A stretch of DNA of 64,000 bases, from NCBI GenBank assembly GCA_963725035.1, contig CAVRWX010000017.1:26705-90704 (forward strand). Reading direction: 5' to 3'. Shown one piece after another: positions 43,415 through 54,507 of the stretch. A model generated the notes under the pieces. That model searched no databases, was not told where the DNA came from, and saw only the letters and a program-made list of their open reading frames with translations. The stretch comes from JALZKA01 sp963725035 (GTDB lineage Bacteria; Actinomycetota; Thermoleophilia; Solirubrobacterales; 70-9). The stretch's first letter is position 1, and the number at the start of each line of letters is the position of its first letter. Position numbers and translations under genes: made by a program.

Positions 43415-46400
43415 ATGGCCGGCGGCGTCAAAATAGACGCTCGGCGCCAATGGCGGCGGCTCGTGGCTTGCTGTCTGATTCTGCTCGCGATCGCGGTAGC
43501 GACGCAGTCCGCGTCCGCCGCTCCTGGCGAGGACGACACCCCGGTCGACAATCCGGACCTCACCGCCGGTTGCGGTATCGACGTCCACATGATTCTCGAC
43601 GAGTCCGGCTCGGTTCAGCCGTTCACCAGCGATGTCCGGGGGGCGTTCCGGGCGTTCACGGGCGCCCTGGCCAACACGGGGTCGCGCATGGCCGTCTCGG
43701 AGTTCTCGACAGCCGCCCGGCTTCCGCTTCCGGCGGTGGCGCGCAGGGAGTACACGACGATCGTCAACGCGACGATCGACGAAGTCTTCGACCCTTACAT
43801 CCAGAACAACTACAACCCCAGCGGGAGCACCCACTGGGAAGACGCGTTCAGGGCCGGCCGGTACTTCCTCGCCCGTCCCAGCCAGATCCAGCCCCACCTG
43901 ACGGTCTTCGTCACCGATGGCGACCCGAACCGGGTCGTGCGCGAGGACAGGGTCACCTACGACCCCGGCAACACGAACATAAGCCAGAACGAGTACGAGC
44001 TGAAGATTCCGCTGAGCGATAATGACGAGACCGCGAGCTCCAACGAAAATGACGCCAGCGACCGGGCCGTTCCGAACGCCAATGCCGTGAAGGCGACGGG
44101 CTCGCACATCCTGACCGTGGCGGTGGGCGAAGGCCTGGACAGCTCGGATTCGCTCGATCGCATCATTGACGTCTCGGGGCCCGATGTCTACGACGGCTCG
44201 GGGACGTTCGACATCACCACGGATGACGTCTTCCGGGTCGAGGACTTCGACGAGCTGGAGGACGCGATGCGGGAAGCCGCCTTCGGCCTCTGCGCCCCGT
44301 CGATCACGGTCCGCAAGCTCATTGACATCACCCCGGACCCTGGTACCGACGACCTGATTCCTGGAGTGGACTGGGAGCTGACAGCCACCGTAGATCCACC
44401 GCCGGCGGACTGGGTGCTTCCGAGCAACGGCGCCGGCGATACGGGCGTCTCGGCTACCGACGCCGGCGGCTTTACGACCTTCCAGTGGACGATGAACACG
44501 GACGACGAATCGAGCGTCGAGATCCTGGAGGAGGATCCTGGTGGAGTTGGTCCGCCCCCCGGATTCGTCAACGCTCAAGCCAGAACCGAATGCACTGTCA
44601 GGACCCCGGATGAGCCTGACAGCAAGCCCCTCGATCTGGACGTCGTCAACAGGGGCTTCACGGCCGAAGTCCCGTTCGAGGCGATCGTGACCTGCCGGCT
44701 GGTAAACCGCGCCCTGCCGCGGCCGAGCATCACCTTGCAGAAGGACACGAACGGGGCCGACGCCGACGATCCGCCTGGGACATTCGTGCCCGAGGGCGAC
44801 GACGTCACCTGGACCTACGTGGTCACCAACACGGGCAACGTCACGCTCTCCGATGTCGAAGTGACGGACGACCAGGACGTGGAGGTCCGCTGCCCGGACG
44901 ACGAGATCCCGCCCGGAGAGGAGATGAGGTGCACGGCGGAGGGCACGGCGGAGGCCGGGCTTTACTCGAACATCGGGTCGGTGACCGCCGTGGATCCCTT
45001 CGATACCGAGGTGGAAGCTTCCGATCCGTCGCACTACACGGGCTCCGCACCCGGGATCGACGTGGAGAAGTCGACCAACACACGGGACGCCGACAACGCG
45101 CCCGGTCCATTCATCCCGCTGGGCGCCCCGGTCACGTGGGAGTACGTCGTGACCAACACGGGCAACTCTTCCATCACCGACGTCGACCTCACTGACTCAG
45201 AAGGCGTCGTTCCGGTGTTCACCGGTGGCGACACTGACGGCGACTCCGAGCTCGACACCAACGAGACGTGGACCTACACCGCTGCGGACACGGCTGATCC
45301 AGGCCAGTATGAGAACGTCGCCACGGTCGATGGCGAGGACCCGCTGGGGACGGTGGTCCAGGACTCCGATTCGTCCCACTACTTCGGCACGAACCCGATG
45401 ATCGACATCGAGAAGTCCACCAACGGCGAGGACGCCGATGCTGCGCCCGGCCCGCTGGTGGGCGTCGGCGATCCGGTCACCTGGACCTACACGGTGACGA
45501 ACACAGGCAACCTCCCGCTCACCTTCGAGGTCACGGACGACCAGCTGTCCGGACGGATCCGGTGCCCAAGGCTGATCCTGCTCCCGGGCCGCACGGCCGA
45601 GTGCTCAGCGAGCGCACCCGGCGGAGCCGAGCCCGACCAGTACGAGAACCTCGGGACGGTCGAGGGGACGACCCTGCGCTCGGGCCAGGTCGTGGACGAC
45701 TCGGATCCGTCGCATTACTTCGGGGTCGAAGGCGCGATCGACCTCGAGAAGCTGACCAACAGCGTCGACGCCGACCAGCCGCCCGGCCCCTTTATCCCTG
45801 TCGGCGACGTGGTCACCTGGACCTACCGGGTGACCAACACCGGCAACGCAGATCTGGAGAACGTCCAGGTCGTCGATCTGACGACGGGCGAAGACGTCTG
45901 CACGCTGCCGATCCTCGCCCAAGGCGCGACCGAGGAATGCACGGCGAATGGCTTCTCCGAGGCAGAGCAGTACACGAACCTCGCAACCGCCACCGGCCTG
46001 ACGCCAGTCGGGGGCAGCGTCGCCGACTCCGATCCCTCGCACTACTTCGGCGCCGAGCCGGGGATCAGCCTCGAGAAGCTGACGAACGGGGTGGACGCCG
46101 ACGATCCTCCCGGCCCGTTCATCCCTGTCGGCGAACCGGTCACCTGGACATACCAGGTAACCAACACCGGGAACAATCCGCTGAGCGGGATCACGGTCAC
46201 CGACGATCAGGGCGTCGCGGTGACGTGCCCGGACGACGAGCTCGCAGTGCTCGAGCAGATGACCTGCACCGGCTCCGGCACCGCCGAGACGGGCGACTAC
46301 GAGAACGGGGCCACGGCAACGGGACTCGACACCGCCCAGACGTCCGTCTCAGATGACGATCCCTCGCACTACTTCGGATCGGTCTCGGAGATCCACATCG

Positions 46401-47132
46401 AGAAATCCACGAACGGGCGTGACGCGGACGATCCTCCTGGCCCGCTCGTGCCTGTCGGCAACCGGGTCCTGTGGAGGTACGAGGTGACGAATCCGGGCAA
46501 CGTCGCGATCCGGGACGTGCGCGTCGTGGACAGCCGCGAGGACAGGCCGCGGTTCGTCGGAGGCGACGACGATTCGGACGGAGAACTCGATCCGCCGGAG
46601 ACGTGGATCTATCAAACCGGGGCGAAGGCGACCTCGGGCCAGTACCGGAACGTGGGTACCGCGACGGGAGTGGACGTGCTCGAGGGCGAGGTTCGGGACC
46701 GTGATCCATCCCACTACCGCGGCGGCGAGCCAGAGCTGACGATCCGCAAGCAGGCCTCGAAGCGAGAGGTACAACCCGGTCAGGTCTTCAGCTACACCAT
46801 CACCGTGCGCAACAAGGGACCGGTTGCCGCCCACGACGTGGTCGTCTGCGACGAACTCCCCAAGGAGCAGCACCTGCTCCGCACCAACCCGGAGGCGACG
46901 AGGTCCAGCGATCACCGGGCCTGCTGGGAGATCCGGCGTCTTGGCCCCGGCCAGTCGAAGACTTTCCGGCTCGTCGTGCAGGTCGACAACTCGTCGCCCC
47001 CAGGCACCCAGCGCAACGTCGCCGTCGTCGACGGGGAGAAGACTGACAACGCCAACGTCGACGTTCTTTCCCCGGGCTCGAACTGTCCCCGCGGAGCGCC
47101 GCGACCCTTCCCCCCGCGCGCCTGTTCGCTGA
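43415..47132 (+). CDS. Giant secreted VWA + DUF11-repeat surface protein (about 1,239 aa)
   Basis: Signal peptide (LVACCLILLAIAVATQSASA). A von Willebrand A domain (about 50-290) has MIDAS motif DESGS (about 62) and TVFVTDGDPNR. After a prealbumin-like spacer come six near-identical DUF11/DUF7507-type modules of 109-115 aa, each opening like IxxEKxTNGxDADxPPGPF and containing VTWTYxVTNTGN, and then a diverged DUF11 module (LTIRKQASKREVQPGQVFSY). The open frame runs to 47260 and would overlap the convergent subtilase. Removing one C from the C6 run at 47110-47115 ends it at 47132 as PRAPVR, which I prefer. No sortase motif is seen. Likely adhesive or structural. Confidence 0.88.
44729..46734 (+). 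repeat. Six tandem DUF11-type coding repeats
   Basis: Six direct repeats inside the VWA protein gene start near 44729, 45056, 45401, 45737, 46064 and 46391, with periods of 327-345 bp. All share coding for the opening KxTNxxDADxxPGP, the core VTWTYxVTNTGN and the closing DSDPSHYFG. A seventh, more diverged module begins near 46735. Near-identity suggests recent duplication, and copy number may vary between strains. Confidence 0.85.
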
Positions 47133-47178
47133 TCCGGCCGCGCTGCGCTGCTGACCTGCGGCCACGGCCCAGCGACTG

Positions 47179-49823
47179 TTACCTCTTCTTGACCTTCCAG
47201 GACTTGGAGGCGTCACCGGTGTTGCCGACGGTGTCGGTCGCCGTGATCGTCAGCGTGTGATTGCCCTTGCGGACCTTGATCCTGTGGGGCGAGGTGCATG
47301 GGGCCGCAGCGCCGGAGTCGAGCTTGCAGGTCACGGCTGCAGCCTCGTTCACGCTGAAGATGAACTTGGCCTTCCTCCTCCTGGTCTTGGCTGGCGGGCT
47401 CTTGGTGATGTTGACAATCGGATCCAGGGTGTCGACCGTGAAGGCTCGGGTGGCAGTCGTCGAGACGCCGCCCAGGCCGCCGATCGCCCTGACCTTGAAG
47501 ATGTGAGCGCCCTGGGAGAGCGGCGACGCCGGGCTGAAGCCGTTGGCGGTCGTGCAGTCGCCGAAGGCAGCGTTGTCCATCGCGCACTGGAATCGCGAGC
47601 CCGCGAAGGTGTTTGTGAAGGTGAAGTCGGGCTGAGTGTCCGCGATCGGGCCGGTGGGCCCGGTGATCTGAGGCGTGTCGGGCACCGGCGGGCTGCCGAA
47701 CGTCAGCGCGCTCGCAAGGTTCAGCCGCTTGCCGCTCTCGACCGGCGTCGCGCCGGGATTCGCGAACGCGGCGTTCGGCATCCCCGGTCGACATCAGGAT
47801 CGCGATAACCGTCTGCGGGTCCAGATCGGGCGCCTTGGAGAGAATGAGCGCCGCAGCTCCGGCGACGTGAGGCGTGGCCATCGAGGTGCCGTTCAGGAAC
47901 TTATGGGTGCCCTGGAGGGCCATGCCGATCGCGGCCGGCGTATAGCTGCCGCCCAGGCACATCAGGGTCACGTCGTCGACGCGCGAACCCTCACCGACGT
48001 CGCCGTCGCCGTCGGCGGTAAAGGAGATCTGCCAGTTCGCCTGCGTCTTGCCATTGAGCTCGGGGACGGCGGGCGTTCGGCGGAATGTGCTGGTGCCCCT
48101 CCATCCCTGAGCGATGGGGATCGAGGTTCCGGCGTCGATCGGCCGCAGCGCGACGAAGTCCTGGAGGTCGGTGATCCCAACCTCGTAGGTCCACTCGATG
48201 TGGCATCCGACCTCACCCGTCAGATTCACCGTTGAAGCCGGGCGGAAGCCGAGTCCGTTGTCCGCCCCCGAGTAGTTGGTGCCAGGGAAGGCTGATTCGC
48301 TCATGGAGAAGCTGCCCTTGACTCCCGCCACGCGGCGCCAGCCCGTGCTGGTCGCGGAGGTGATCGGTGTCCCGCTGAGGCTGACGAGGCGGTTGTCGAA
48401 GCCCGGGTTCTCGGCGTTCTCGCCGAGCTTCGGTGCGTACTTCGGCTGGGTCGAGAGCGTGTCGAACCCTGGCGCGGCGATCTGGACCGAGGTCGGCCCA
48501 TAGTTGGAGAACCCAGCTCGCGTGTCGTCGCTCTTCGAGGCGGCGACACACATCACATTCGGAAAGTCGTAGTCGAACGGGTAGTCGGCCGCCTCCGGGC
48601 CGGCGTTGAAGTTGCAGGGGTATGCGCCCGGATGGCGGTTGGCGTTGGCCGGGTCGTCGGGGTCGTTGCAGGTGTCCGGGCTGCGATCCTCGGCCAGGTC
48701 GTCCACGACGTCGTTGTTGTCGCCAAGACCGTCGCTGCCGCCATTTCCTGCGGAGACAACGAAGAGGACGTCGGGATGAGACTCGATCGCTGCAGCCAGG
48801 AGGTCGCTCGGGCAGGAACCTCCCAGGCTCGCATTCACGACCTGGGCGCCGTTGTCGCCGGCGTAGTCGAAGGCGTTGCCGACGGCGACGTTTGAAGAGA
48901 CGTCCAGCTGGTCGAACACCTTGACCGACATGAGCTGGACGCGCTGCGCCACGCCGGTCACGCCGTAGTTGTCGTTGCCCCGCGCCCCGACCGTGCCCGC
49001 AACGTGGGTGCCGTGATTGACCTGGCTGTCGTCGATCGGATCCGAGTCGGCGCAGGCCGGAGGGACAGCATCCGTACAGGGATTGGGGCCCAGCCGCGAG
49101 AAGGTGTTCTTGAAGTCGTAGCCGAACTCGTCGTCGACGAAGCCGTTTGCGTCGTCATCGAGACTGTTGCCAGGGATCTCGCCGGGGTTGTGCCACATGT
49201 TCGGCGCGAGGTCGGGGTGTTCGTAGTCAATGCCGGAGTCGACGATCGCGACGACGACGTCGCTCGCGTCCCCTCCCTCGACCGGGGCGACGTCCCAGCC
49301 CGTCGGGCGCGTCGATGTCGGCGTCCACGGTGCCAGCGGTGTTCGTTGGCGTGAGGACGCCTGGAACCGAGACGGTCTGCCCCGTGTTGTTCAGGCCCCA
49401 GAGCTGGCCGAAGAACGGGTCGTTGGGCACGGACTGCTGTTGATAGGTGTAGTTCGGCTCCGCGAAGTCGACGCTGGGATCCGCGGCCAGCTCAGTCACG
49501 GCCTCGCTCACACTGACGCCGTCTCCAAGCTCCACCAGCCTCGCCCTGCTGATTGACAGGGCGGTCAAAGATTCCGCGTTGACGCTGTCCGCGGCGGCCG
49601 CGCGATCGCCGCTCGTTACGCCGGGTTCGAACCTGACAACGACCTCGCCCGGGATCCAGAGCTTCTCCTGCTGCGATGCCCCGTCGTCGCCCGGCTGCAA
49701 TCCGGAAGGAACGCCGCTTTCAGTTGCGCTCGCAAACGTGGCCGTCCCGAGGGCGACCGCCATCGCAGCCAGCGCCAAACCAGCCACGCGCCCTGTTCCG
49801 ACCTGCAAACGTCCCCCATCCAT
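47179..49823 (-). CDS. Secreted subtilisin-like serine protease (S8), two frame breaks (about 880 aa)
   Basis: ATG 49823. Signal peptide (VAGLALAAMAVALGTATFASA), I9-type inhibitor propeptide (PGEVVVRFEPGVTSGDRAAA to FAEPNYTYQQQ), then the S8 catalytic domain: Asp in VVVAIVDSGIDYEHPDL (about 195), His in VNHGTHVAGTVGARG (about 271), Asn/oxyanion region SAGNGG, and Ser in GTSMATPHVAGAAAL (about 646). A long insert lies between SAGN and Ser. The C-terminal Ig-like domain (TPQITGPTGPIADTQPDFTF to SWKVKKR) probably binds substrate or wall. Extra bases at about 49298 and in CCCC 47782-47785 break the frame; removing both restores one protein. Confidence 0.92.
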
Positions 49824-49920
49824 GGGCCGGAAAGTATCAGCGATCCGGCTGCGTGTTCGTCAGGGCGTTTCCTCGTAAGACGGGGGCGTACTGTGCATCC
49901 CAACTACCGAAGGAGCAGCA

Positions 49921-50553
49921 ATGTCACTCACACGCGTCCAAAACTTCTCAATCTCACTCGACGGCTTCGGCACCGGCGAGGGTCAGAGCAAAGACGCACA
50001 TTTCGGTCACGCCGGAGATGCCCTTCACAAGTGGATGTTCGCCACCCGGTGGTCGCAGCCCGGCGGTAGCGGCGGCATCGACGACGCCTTCGCCCGGCAG
50101 TTCGACTCGGAAATCGGCGCCGAGATCATGGGGGCCGGGAAGTTCGGCCATCCCGGGTGGCACGAAGACCCGGAGTGGAAGGGCGCATGGGGCCCCAACC
50201 CGCCGTTCCACACACCGGTCTTCATCCTCACCCATCACACGCGGCCCTCGATCGAGATGGAGGGCGGCACGACGTATCACTTCCTCGACGCGTCGCCCGC
50301 CGAGGCGCTCGAGCAGGCTCGCGAGGCTGCGGACGGCAAGGACGTACGTCTCGGCGGAGGTCCCACCATGATCCGCGACTTCCTTGCCGCCGGACTCGTT
50401 GACCACATGCACACCGTGGTGGTCCCGATTCTGCTTGGCCGGGGCGTGCGCCTCTGGGACGGACTGGAGGGCCTCGAGAAGGACTACGAGGTCGAGGTCA
50501 CCCCCTCGCCCAGCGGAGTCACGCACGTGACCTTCACCCGCGCGGGCGTCTGA
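49921..50553 (+). CDS. Dihydrofolate reductase family protein (RibD C-terminal type, 210 aa)
   Basis: GAAGGAG site before ATG. RibD_C/DHFR-like fold: RVQNFSISLDGFGTGEGQ at the N-terminus, IMGAGKFGHPGWH, PVFILTHHTRPSIEMEGGTTYHF, VRLGGGPTMIRDFLAAGLVDHMHTVVVPILLGRGVRLWDGL. Cytosolic NADPH-dependent reductase of unknown substrate. This stand-alone family rarely acts in folate or riboflavin synthesis. Isolated, flanked by unrelated genes. Confidence 0.92.
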   Translation: MSLTRVQNFSISLDGFGTGEGQSKDAHFGHAGDALHKWMFATRWSQPGGSGGIDDAFARQFDSEIGAEIMGAGKFGHPGWHEDPEWKGAWGPNPPFHTPVFILTHHTRPSIEMEGGTTYHFLDASPAEALEQAREAADGKDVRLGGGPTMIRDFLAAGLVDHMHTVVVPILLGRGVRLWDGLEGLEKDYEVEVTPSPSGVTHVTFTRAGV

Positions 50554-50575
50554 GGTCGCTGGGCGACTGGAGCGG

Positions 50576-52855
50576 CTAGCCCGCGTTCTCGAACGGAACG
50601 TAGTCGCGGCAGGGCTCGCCGCGGAGACCCGGGCAGGGCGGCAGCTCGGTCGGGATGTCCGCGCTGGGCAGGACCGGCAGGGTCAGCTTCGAGCGCATCG
50701 ACTTGCCGAACGCGACGTCGACCTGCGGCGTGCTCTCCGGCCGGGCCCTGGCAAACGCCCAGATCGGCTGGTCGCCGCCGACCGCCGAGATGATGACGCG
50801 GATCCGCGAGCCCTCGCGGTAGCCGTGGCCCTGGTAGTAGAGGGGAATCGTGGCCTTGTCGAACCGGTCGTCGCGAAGCGGCTTCATGTCGGACTTGCGG
50901 AGGCTGAGGACCGGCTCGAGCGGGGTCGACTTCTCCTTGTCGAGCTTTCGCATGCTGCCCCGCAGCCAGCCGCCCTGGACGAAGACCTCTTGGTTGTCGG
51001 GACGGACCTCGGTGACCGTGGCCTGAAGATCGACGCTGCGGGCCTCGGAGCGGAGCCACACCTTGAGGTATCCCGACCCGGCGACCGTCGTGTCCTCGGC
51101 GAGCGGCTTCGAGACGTAGGAAACCGCGTTGCCGTCGACGGGCTGCGACCACTCGTATGTAGGCGTGTCCGTCCAAAGCCCATTGGTCCCCGAGCCCGTG
51201 TTCCCGGTGAAGTTGGTCGGCGGCCGTGCCTCGTCATCCCAGATGAAGCTGTCCGAGCTCTTGGTCTTGGGCGCCTTGGCCGCGAGCTCTCCGTCTTCGG
51301 CGAGGTACCACGAGCGCCCTTCGACCTCCGCGGGCGGGAACTCGCCGAAGCTCTGCTCGTAGCCTGGATAGGGCTTACCCGGCTCTCGGCCCGCGCCGTT
51401 GTCGAAGAGGATCCGGACTGGCGGCAGGTCCTCGAAGGCGGCGAGCGCGGCCTCATAGGTCGGCTGCTGCTGGATCGGATCCGCCGGCATGGTCATGCCG
51501 CTGATCCCGAACGCCACCTGGTAGATGATCGGGGCGCCGACCTGGAGGACCGGCGACCAAAGGAGCGGCGGTTCCTTCGCCACGTAGAGCTTCAAGAAGT
51601 CGAACCAGCGGTTGAGGACCTCGGGGCTGAGCGAGTCGGAGTGGGTGCCGTTGGTGAAGGTGGACCATGCGCGGTCGTTGCCCGCTAACTCGCCTGCAAG
51701 AGTCGGGCAGTGGCCGCCAGTCTGCTCGTCCTCCCACTGGCATGCGAGGAAGGTCGGCGCCTCGATCTTGTCGGCGAAGGTCACCGGGGAGAGCGGGTCG
51801 GCGGCCTTCGGTCGGTAGGTGCGGTTCGCGTGGATCTTCTTCAGCAGGTCGCGGGCCTCGCCGTGCATCGCCTGGTTCTCGGCGCAGGTGGAATCGCCGC
51901 CCTGGATCTGCTCATACGCCCACGGCTGGCCGGCGTCAGGGCCGGAAGGAAGCGCGTCGTGGATCCGGTCCTTGGCCCATTCGAGCGCGAAGCCGGTGTT
52001 GAGGATTCCGCCGGGATAGAGGGTGGTCTGGGTGTTGTCGAGGACCGAGATCGGCGTGAGCGCGGCGAGGCTAGGCGGGTTGTACTGCCCGGTGAAGAGC
52101 TGCGAGATCCCGCCGTAGGAGATGCCCATCATCCCGACCTTGCCGTGCGCGACCCAGGGCTGGCGCGCGATCGTCTCGATCACGTCATAGCCGTCGAGGC
52201 CTTGGAGCGGCTCGAAGAAGTCGAAGGCGCCGCCCGAGCAGCCGGTTCCGCGCATATTGACGTCGACGACCGTGAAGCCCATGAGGTTTCCGATGATCGA
52301 GATGCCGCTCTCGGGGCCGGCGGGGTCGGCGGTGCCGTAGCCCGAGTATTCGATCAGGGTGGGGAGCGGCGCGTCGACCGGCACGTCTGGGAGGGGCAGG
52401 CCGGGGATGACGCTCGTGACGTCGGTGGGGGGATGGACGTTGATCGCGAGCTTCGTCCCGTCGCGCGTCTCGAGGTACTGGTAGCCGTCCGGGTCGATGT
52501 CCTGGTCGTAGACCGACTCATCGGGCGGCGCCGAGGCGTCGGTGAGCACGGTGAGCTCGTCCGAGGCTGGGTCTCCCTGCGGCTTGACGGTGTAGCCCTG
52601 CCCGGGCTTCACGCGCCGGAAGAGCACTCCGCCCTCGGCGGTCGCCTTGTTCGTCTCGATCGTGTCGCCGTTCTTGTCGATGAGGTCGACCATCTGCCCG
52701 GGCTCGAGACCGGTGGCGTATGCCTGCTCGACGCTTCCGTGTGCCTCGTAGGCGAGGTAGGGACCTGCGCTGGCGGGCGCGGCGAAGCAGAGCGCCGCGC
52801 CGAGCGCGCCCATCGCAGGAATTAGCAATCGCAGATGTGCCCGGTCAGTCCCCAC
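50576..52855 (-). CDS. CocE/NonD-type secreted alpha/beta hydrolase (X-Pro dipeptidyl-peptidase S15 family, about 759 aa)
   Basis: GTG 52855 is the likeliest start; TTG 52873 or ATG 52813 are alternatives with no clear ribosome site. Signal peptide (LIPAMGALGAALCFAAPASAG). A beta-rich N-domain (about 30-120) precedes the S15 catalytic domain: DGTKLAINVHPP, VDVNMRGTGCSGGAF, GMMGISYGGISQ (nucleophile Ser about 245), and NGTHSDSLSP (catalytic His region). The C-terminal jelly-roll (from VSYVSKPLAEDTTVAGSGYLKVWLRS) is characteristic of CocE esterases and X-Pro peptidases. Expected to act outside the membrane on esters or proline peptides. Confidence 0.9.
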   Translation of the reverse strand: MGTDRAHLRLLIPAMGALGAALCFAAPASAGPYLAYEAHGSVEQAYATGLEPGQMVDLIDKNGDTIETNKATAEGGVLFRRVKPGQGYTVKPQGDPASDELTVLTDASAPPDESVYDQDIDPDGYQYLETRDGTKLAINVHPPTDVTSVIPGLPLPDVPVDAPLPTLIEYSGYGTADPAGPESGISIIGNLMGFTVVDVNMRGTGCSGGAFDFFEPLQGLDGYDVIETIARQPWVAHGKVGMMGISYGGISQLFTGQYNPPSLAALTPISVLDNTQTTLYPGGILNTGFALEWAKDRIHDALPSGPDAGQPWAYEQIQGGDSTCAENQAMHGEARDLLKKIHANRTYRPKAADPLSPVTFADKIEAPTFLACQWEDEQTGGHCPTLAGELAGNDRAWSTFTNGTHSDSLSPEVLNRWFDFLKLYVAKEPPLLWSPVLQVGAPIIYQVAFGISGMTMPADPIQQQPTYEAALAAFEDLPPVRILFDNGAGREPGKPYPGYEQSFGEFPPAEVEGRSWYLAEDGELAAKAPKTKSSDSFIWDDEARPPTNFTGNTGSGTNGLWTDTPTYEWSQPVDGNAVSYVSKPLAEDTTVAGSGYLKVWLRSEARSVDLQATVTEVRPDNQEVFVQGGWLRGSMRKLDKEKSTPLEPVLSLRKSDMKPLRDDRFDKATIPLYYQGHGYREGSRIRVIISAVGGDQPIWAFARARPESTPQVDVAFGKSMRSKLTLPVLPSADIPTELPPCPGLRGEPCRDYVPFENAG

Positions 52856-52964
52856 GACGACGCTTTGTACCAAACCCCGACCTGGGCCGCGCCGGTCCCC
52901 GCGATTGGCTCGGTGACCCTAGGACACCTTGACGCGCCTCGCAAGACGAGGGTCGGCTGCTCGT

Positions 52965-53541
52965 CTAGGGCCCTGACAGCGAGCGCCGAAACCTGACTCT
53001 CGATCGGCTCTGCTCCCGCCTCGAATGTAACGCCCGGATACTGGGCCGAACGCTTCCCGCCGTCTCGGTTCCAACCGCGTCGTTCATAGAAGGCCTCGGC
53101 GCGACGGTTCCCGTCGAGCATCCACAGGATCGCCTCGCGATACCCCCGCTCGCGCATCGCGTCGATCGCTCCGTCCAGCAAGGCGGGACCCGCGCCGCGG
53201 CCGAAGGCGTCGGGATGCGCGTAGATCGCCGGGATTCCGGCGACGGCGTCGGACTCGTCCTCCTCTCGCGACGGGAGCTCGAGCGTGCAGAACGCCTCGA
53301 TCGCTCCGTCTCGCTCGGCGACCAGGGTGTGTGCCCGCTCGCCGCCATCGGCCAGCCATCCCTGCCAGTCGCGCTCGCGCCCCTCGATCGTGAGCCCGTC
53401 GAGGACCTCGTCCGGCATCAGTCCTCGGTATGCGGCATGCCACGAGGCGATGTGCACTGCGGCGATCGCTCGAGCGTCCCTGACGGTCGCCCAGCGGATG
53501 GCCGGCGCGGCCTCGGATATGGGATTGCCGGGTTCGTTCAC
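52965..53541 (-). CDS. GNAT family N-acetyltransferase, one frame break (about 191 aa)
   Basis: GTG 53541 (VNEPGNPISEAAPAIRWATV) is favoured because an upstream ATG coincides with the divergent gene start. GNAT core: IRWATVRDARAIAAVHIASWHAAYRGLMPDEVLDGL, IYAHPDAFGRGAGPALLDGAIDAM (acetyl-CoA loop as FGRGAG), EAILWMLDGNRRAEAFYERRGWNRDG. One extra base near 52998 hides the natural end; repaired it reads GAEPIEVRFRRSLSGP and stops at 52965. Acetyl-acceptor unknown. Confidence 0.85.
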
Positions 53542-53608
53542 TGCGCCGACAATTCGTACAGGACCTCCCCCGTCTGCGAGTTGCGCCGCAGACTGATTGA
53601 CTGACGCC

Positions 53609-54442
53609 ATGTGCCGCTGGAACGCGTACATCGGAGAGCCGCTTCTGATCGACGAGCTTCTCTACCGCCCCAAGCACGGGCTGATCGATGAGAGCCTGCA
53701 TTCGCGGATGGGCGCCGAGACGACCAACGGCGATGGGTTCGGGCTCGGCTGGTACCCGCCCGGGACGCCTGGCGACCCGGCGCGCTACCGGAGCGTCAAC
53801 CCCGCCTGGAACGACGCCAACCTGCGCGACCTCGCGGCGCACATCGAGTCGCCCTTGTTCGTGGCCCATATCCGCGCCGCGGTCGGAAGCCCGGTCCAGC
53901 AGACCAACTGCCACCCATTTCGCCACGGCCGCTGGTTGTTCGTCCATAACGGCCTGATCGACGGCTTCGCCAAGCTGCGCCGTGACCTGGTGCTGGCCGT
54001 GGACCCATCGCTGTTCAGCGGCGTCGCCGGCTCGACGGACTCCGAGACGTTGTTCTACCTGGCGCTGACCCATGGACTCGAGGAGGATCCGATCGCCGCG
54101 ATGGAGAAGGCGATCGGAATCGTCGAGCAGGCTGCGGCGAAGGCGGGGGTCACGGACCCGATGCAGGGGACGATCGGCATCAGCGACGGGGAGCGGCTCT
54201 GGGCGATCCGCTACTCGAGCGCACACCAGTCCCGAACGTTGTTCGTCTCGGAGGACGTGGACACCTTGCGCCGACTGCATCCCGAGCGCCCGCGACTTCA
54301 AGAGTTGTCGGAGAACGCCCGCCTCGTTGTCTCCGAGCCGCTCATCGACCTTCCGGGCGCGTGGCATGAGATCCCGGAGGCGACGGCATTGGTCGTCGAC
54401 GGCACGAGCCTCGAACGCCGGGACTTCGCTCCCCGCGTTTAA
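53609..54442 (+). CDS. Class II glutamine amidotransferase (277 aa)
   Basis: Begins MCRWNAYIGEP; removal of Met would expose Cys2, the Ntn nucleophile of class II GATases. YafJ/EgtC-like features include NGDGFGLGWYPPG, FVAHIRAAVGSPVQQTNCHPF, FVHNGLIDGF and GSTDSETLFYLALTHGLEEDP. Hydrolyses glutamine, or a gamma-glutamyl amide as in EgtC. No egtB or egtD neighbours, so an ergothioneine role is not indicated. Divergent from the GNAT gene. Confidence 0.9.
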   Translation: MCRWNAYIGEPLLIDELLYRPKHGLIDESLHSRMGAETTNGDGFGLGWYPPGTPGDPARYRSVNPAWNDANLRDLAAHIESPLFVAHIRAAVGSPVQQTNCHPFRHGRWLFVHNGLIDGFAKLRRDLVLAVDPSLFSGVAGSTDSETLFYLALTHGLEEDPIAAMEKAIGIVEQAAAKAGVTDPMQGTIGISDGERLWAIRYSSAHQSRTLFVSEDVDTLRRLHPERPRLQELSENARLVVSEPLIDLPGAWHEIPEATALVVDGTSLERRDFAPRV

Positions 54443-54507
54443 TCTCACCGCAACGAATGTGAGATATCGTCGCGCCGCTAGGCAGGTTCGGCTTTCAAGG
54501 AGGAGAG

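Noticed and set aside
47133..47260. C-terminal 43 residues of the VWA protein overlapping the subtilase gene
   Set aside because: The overlap disappears if one C is removed from the C6 run at 47110-47115, giving a stop at 47132; the overlapping tail has no protein-like character.
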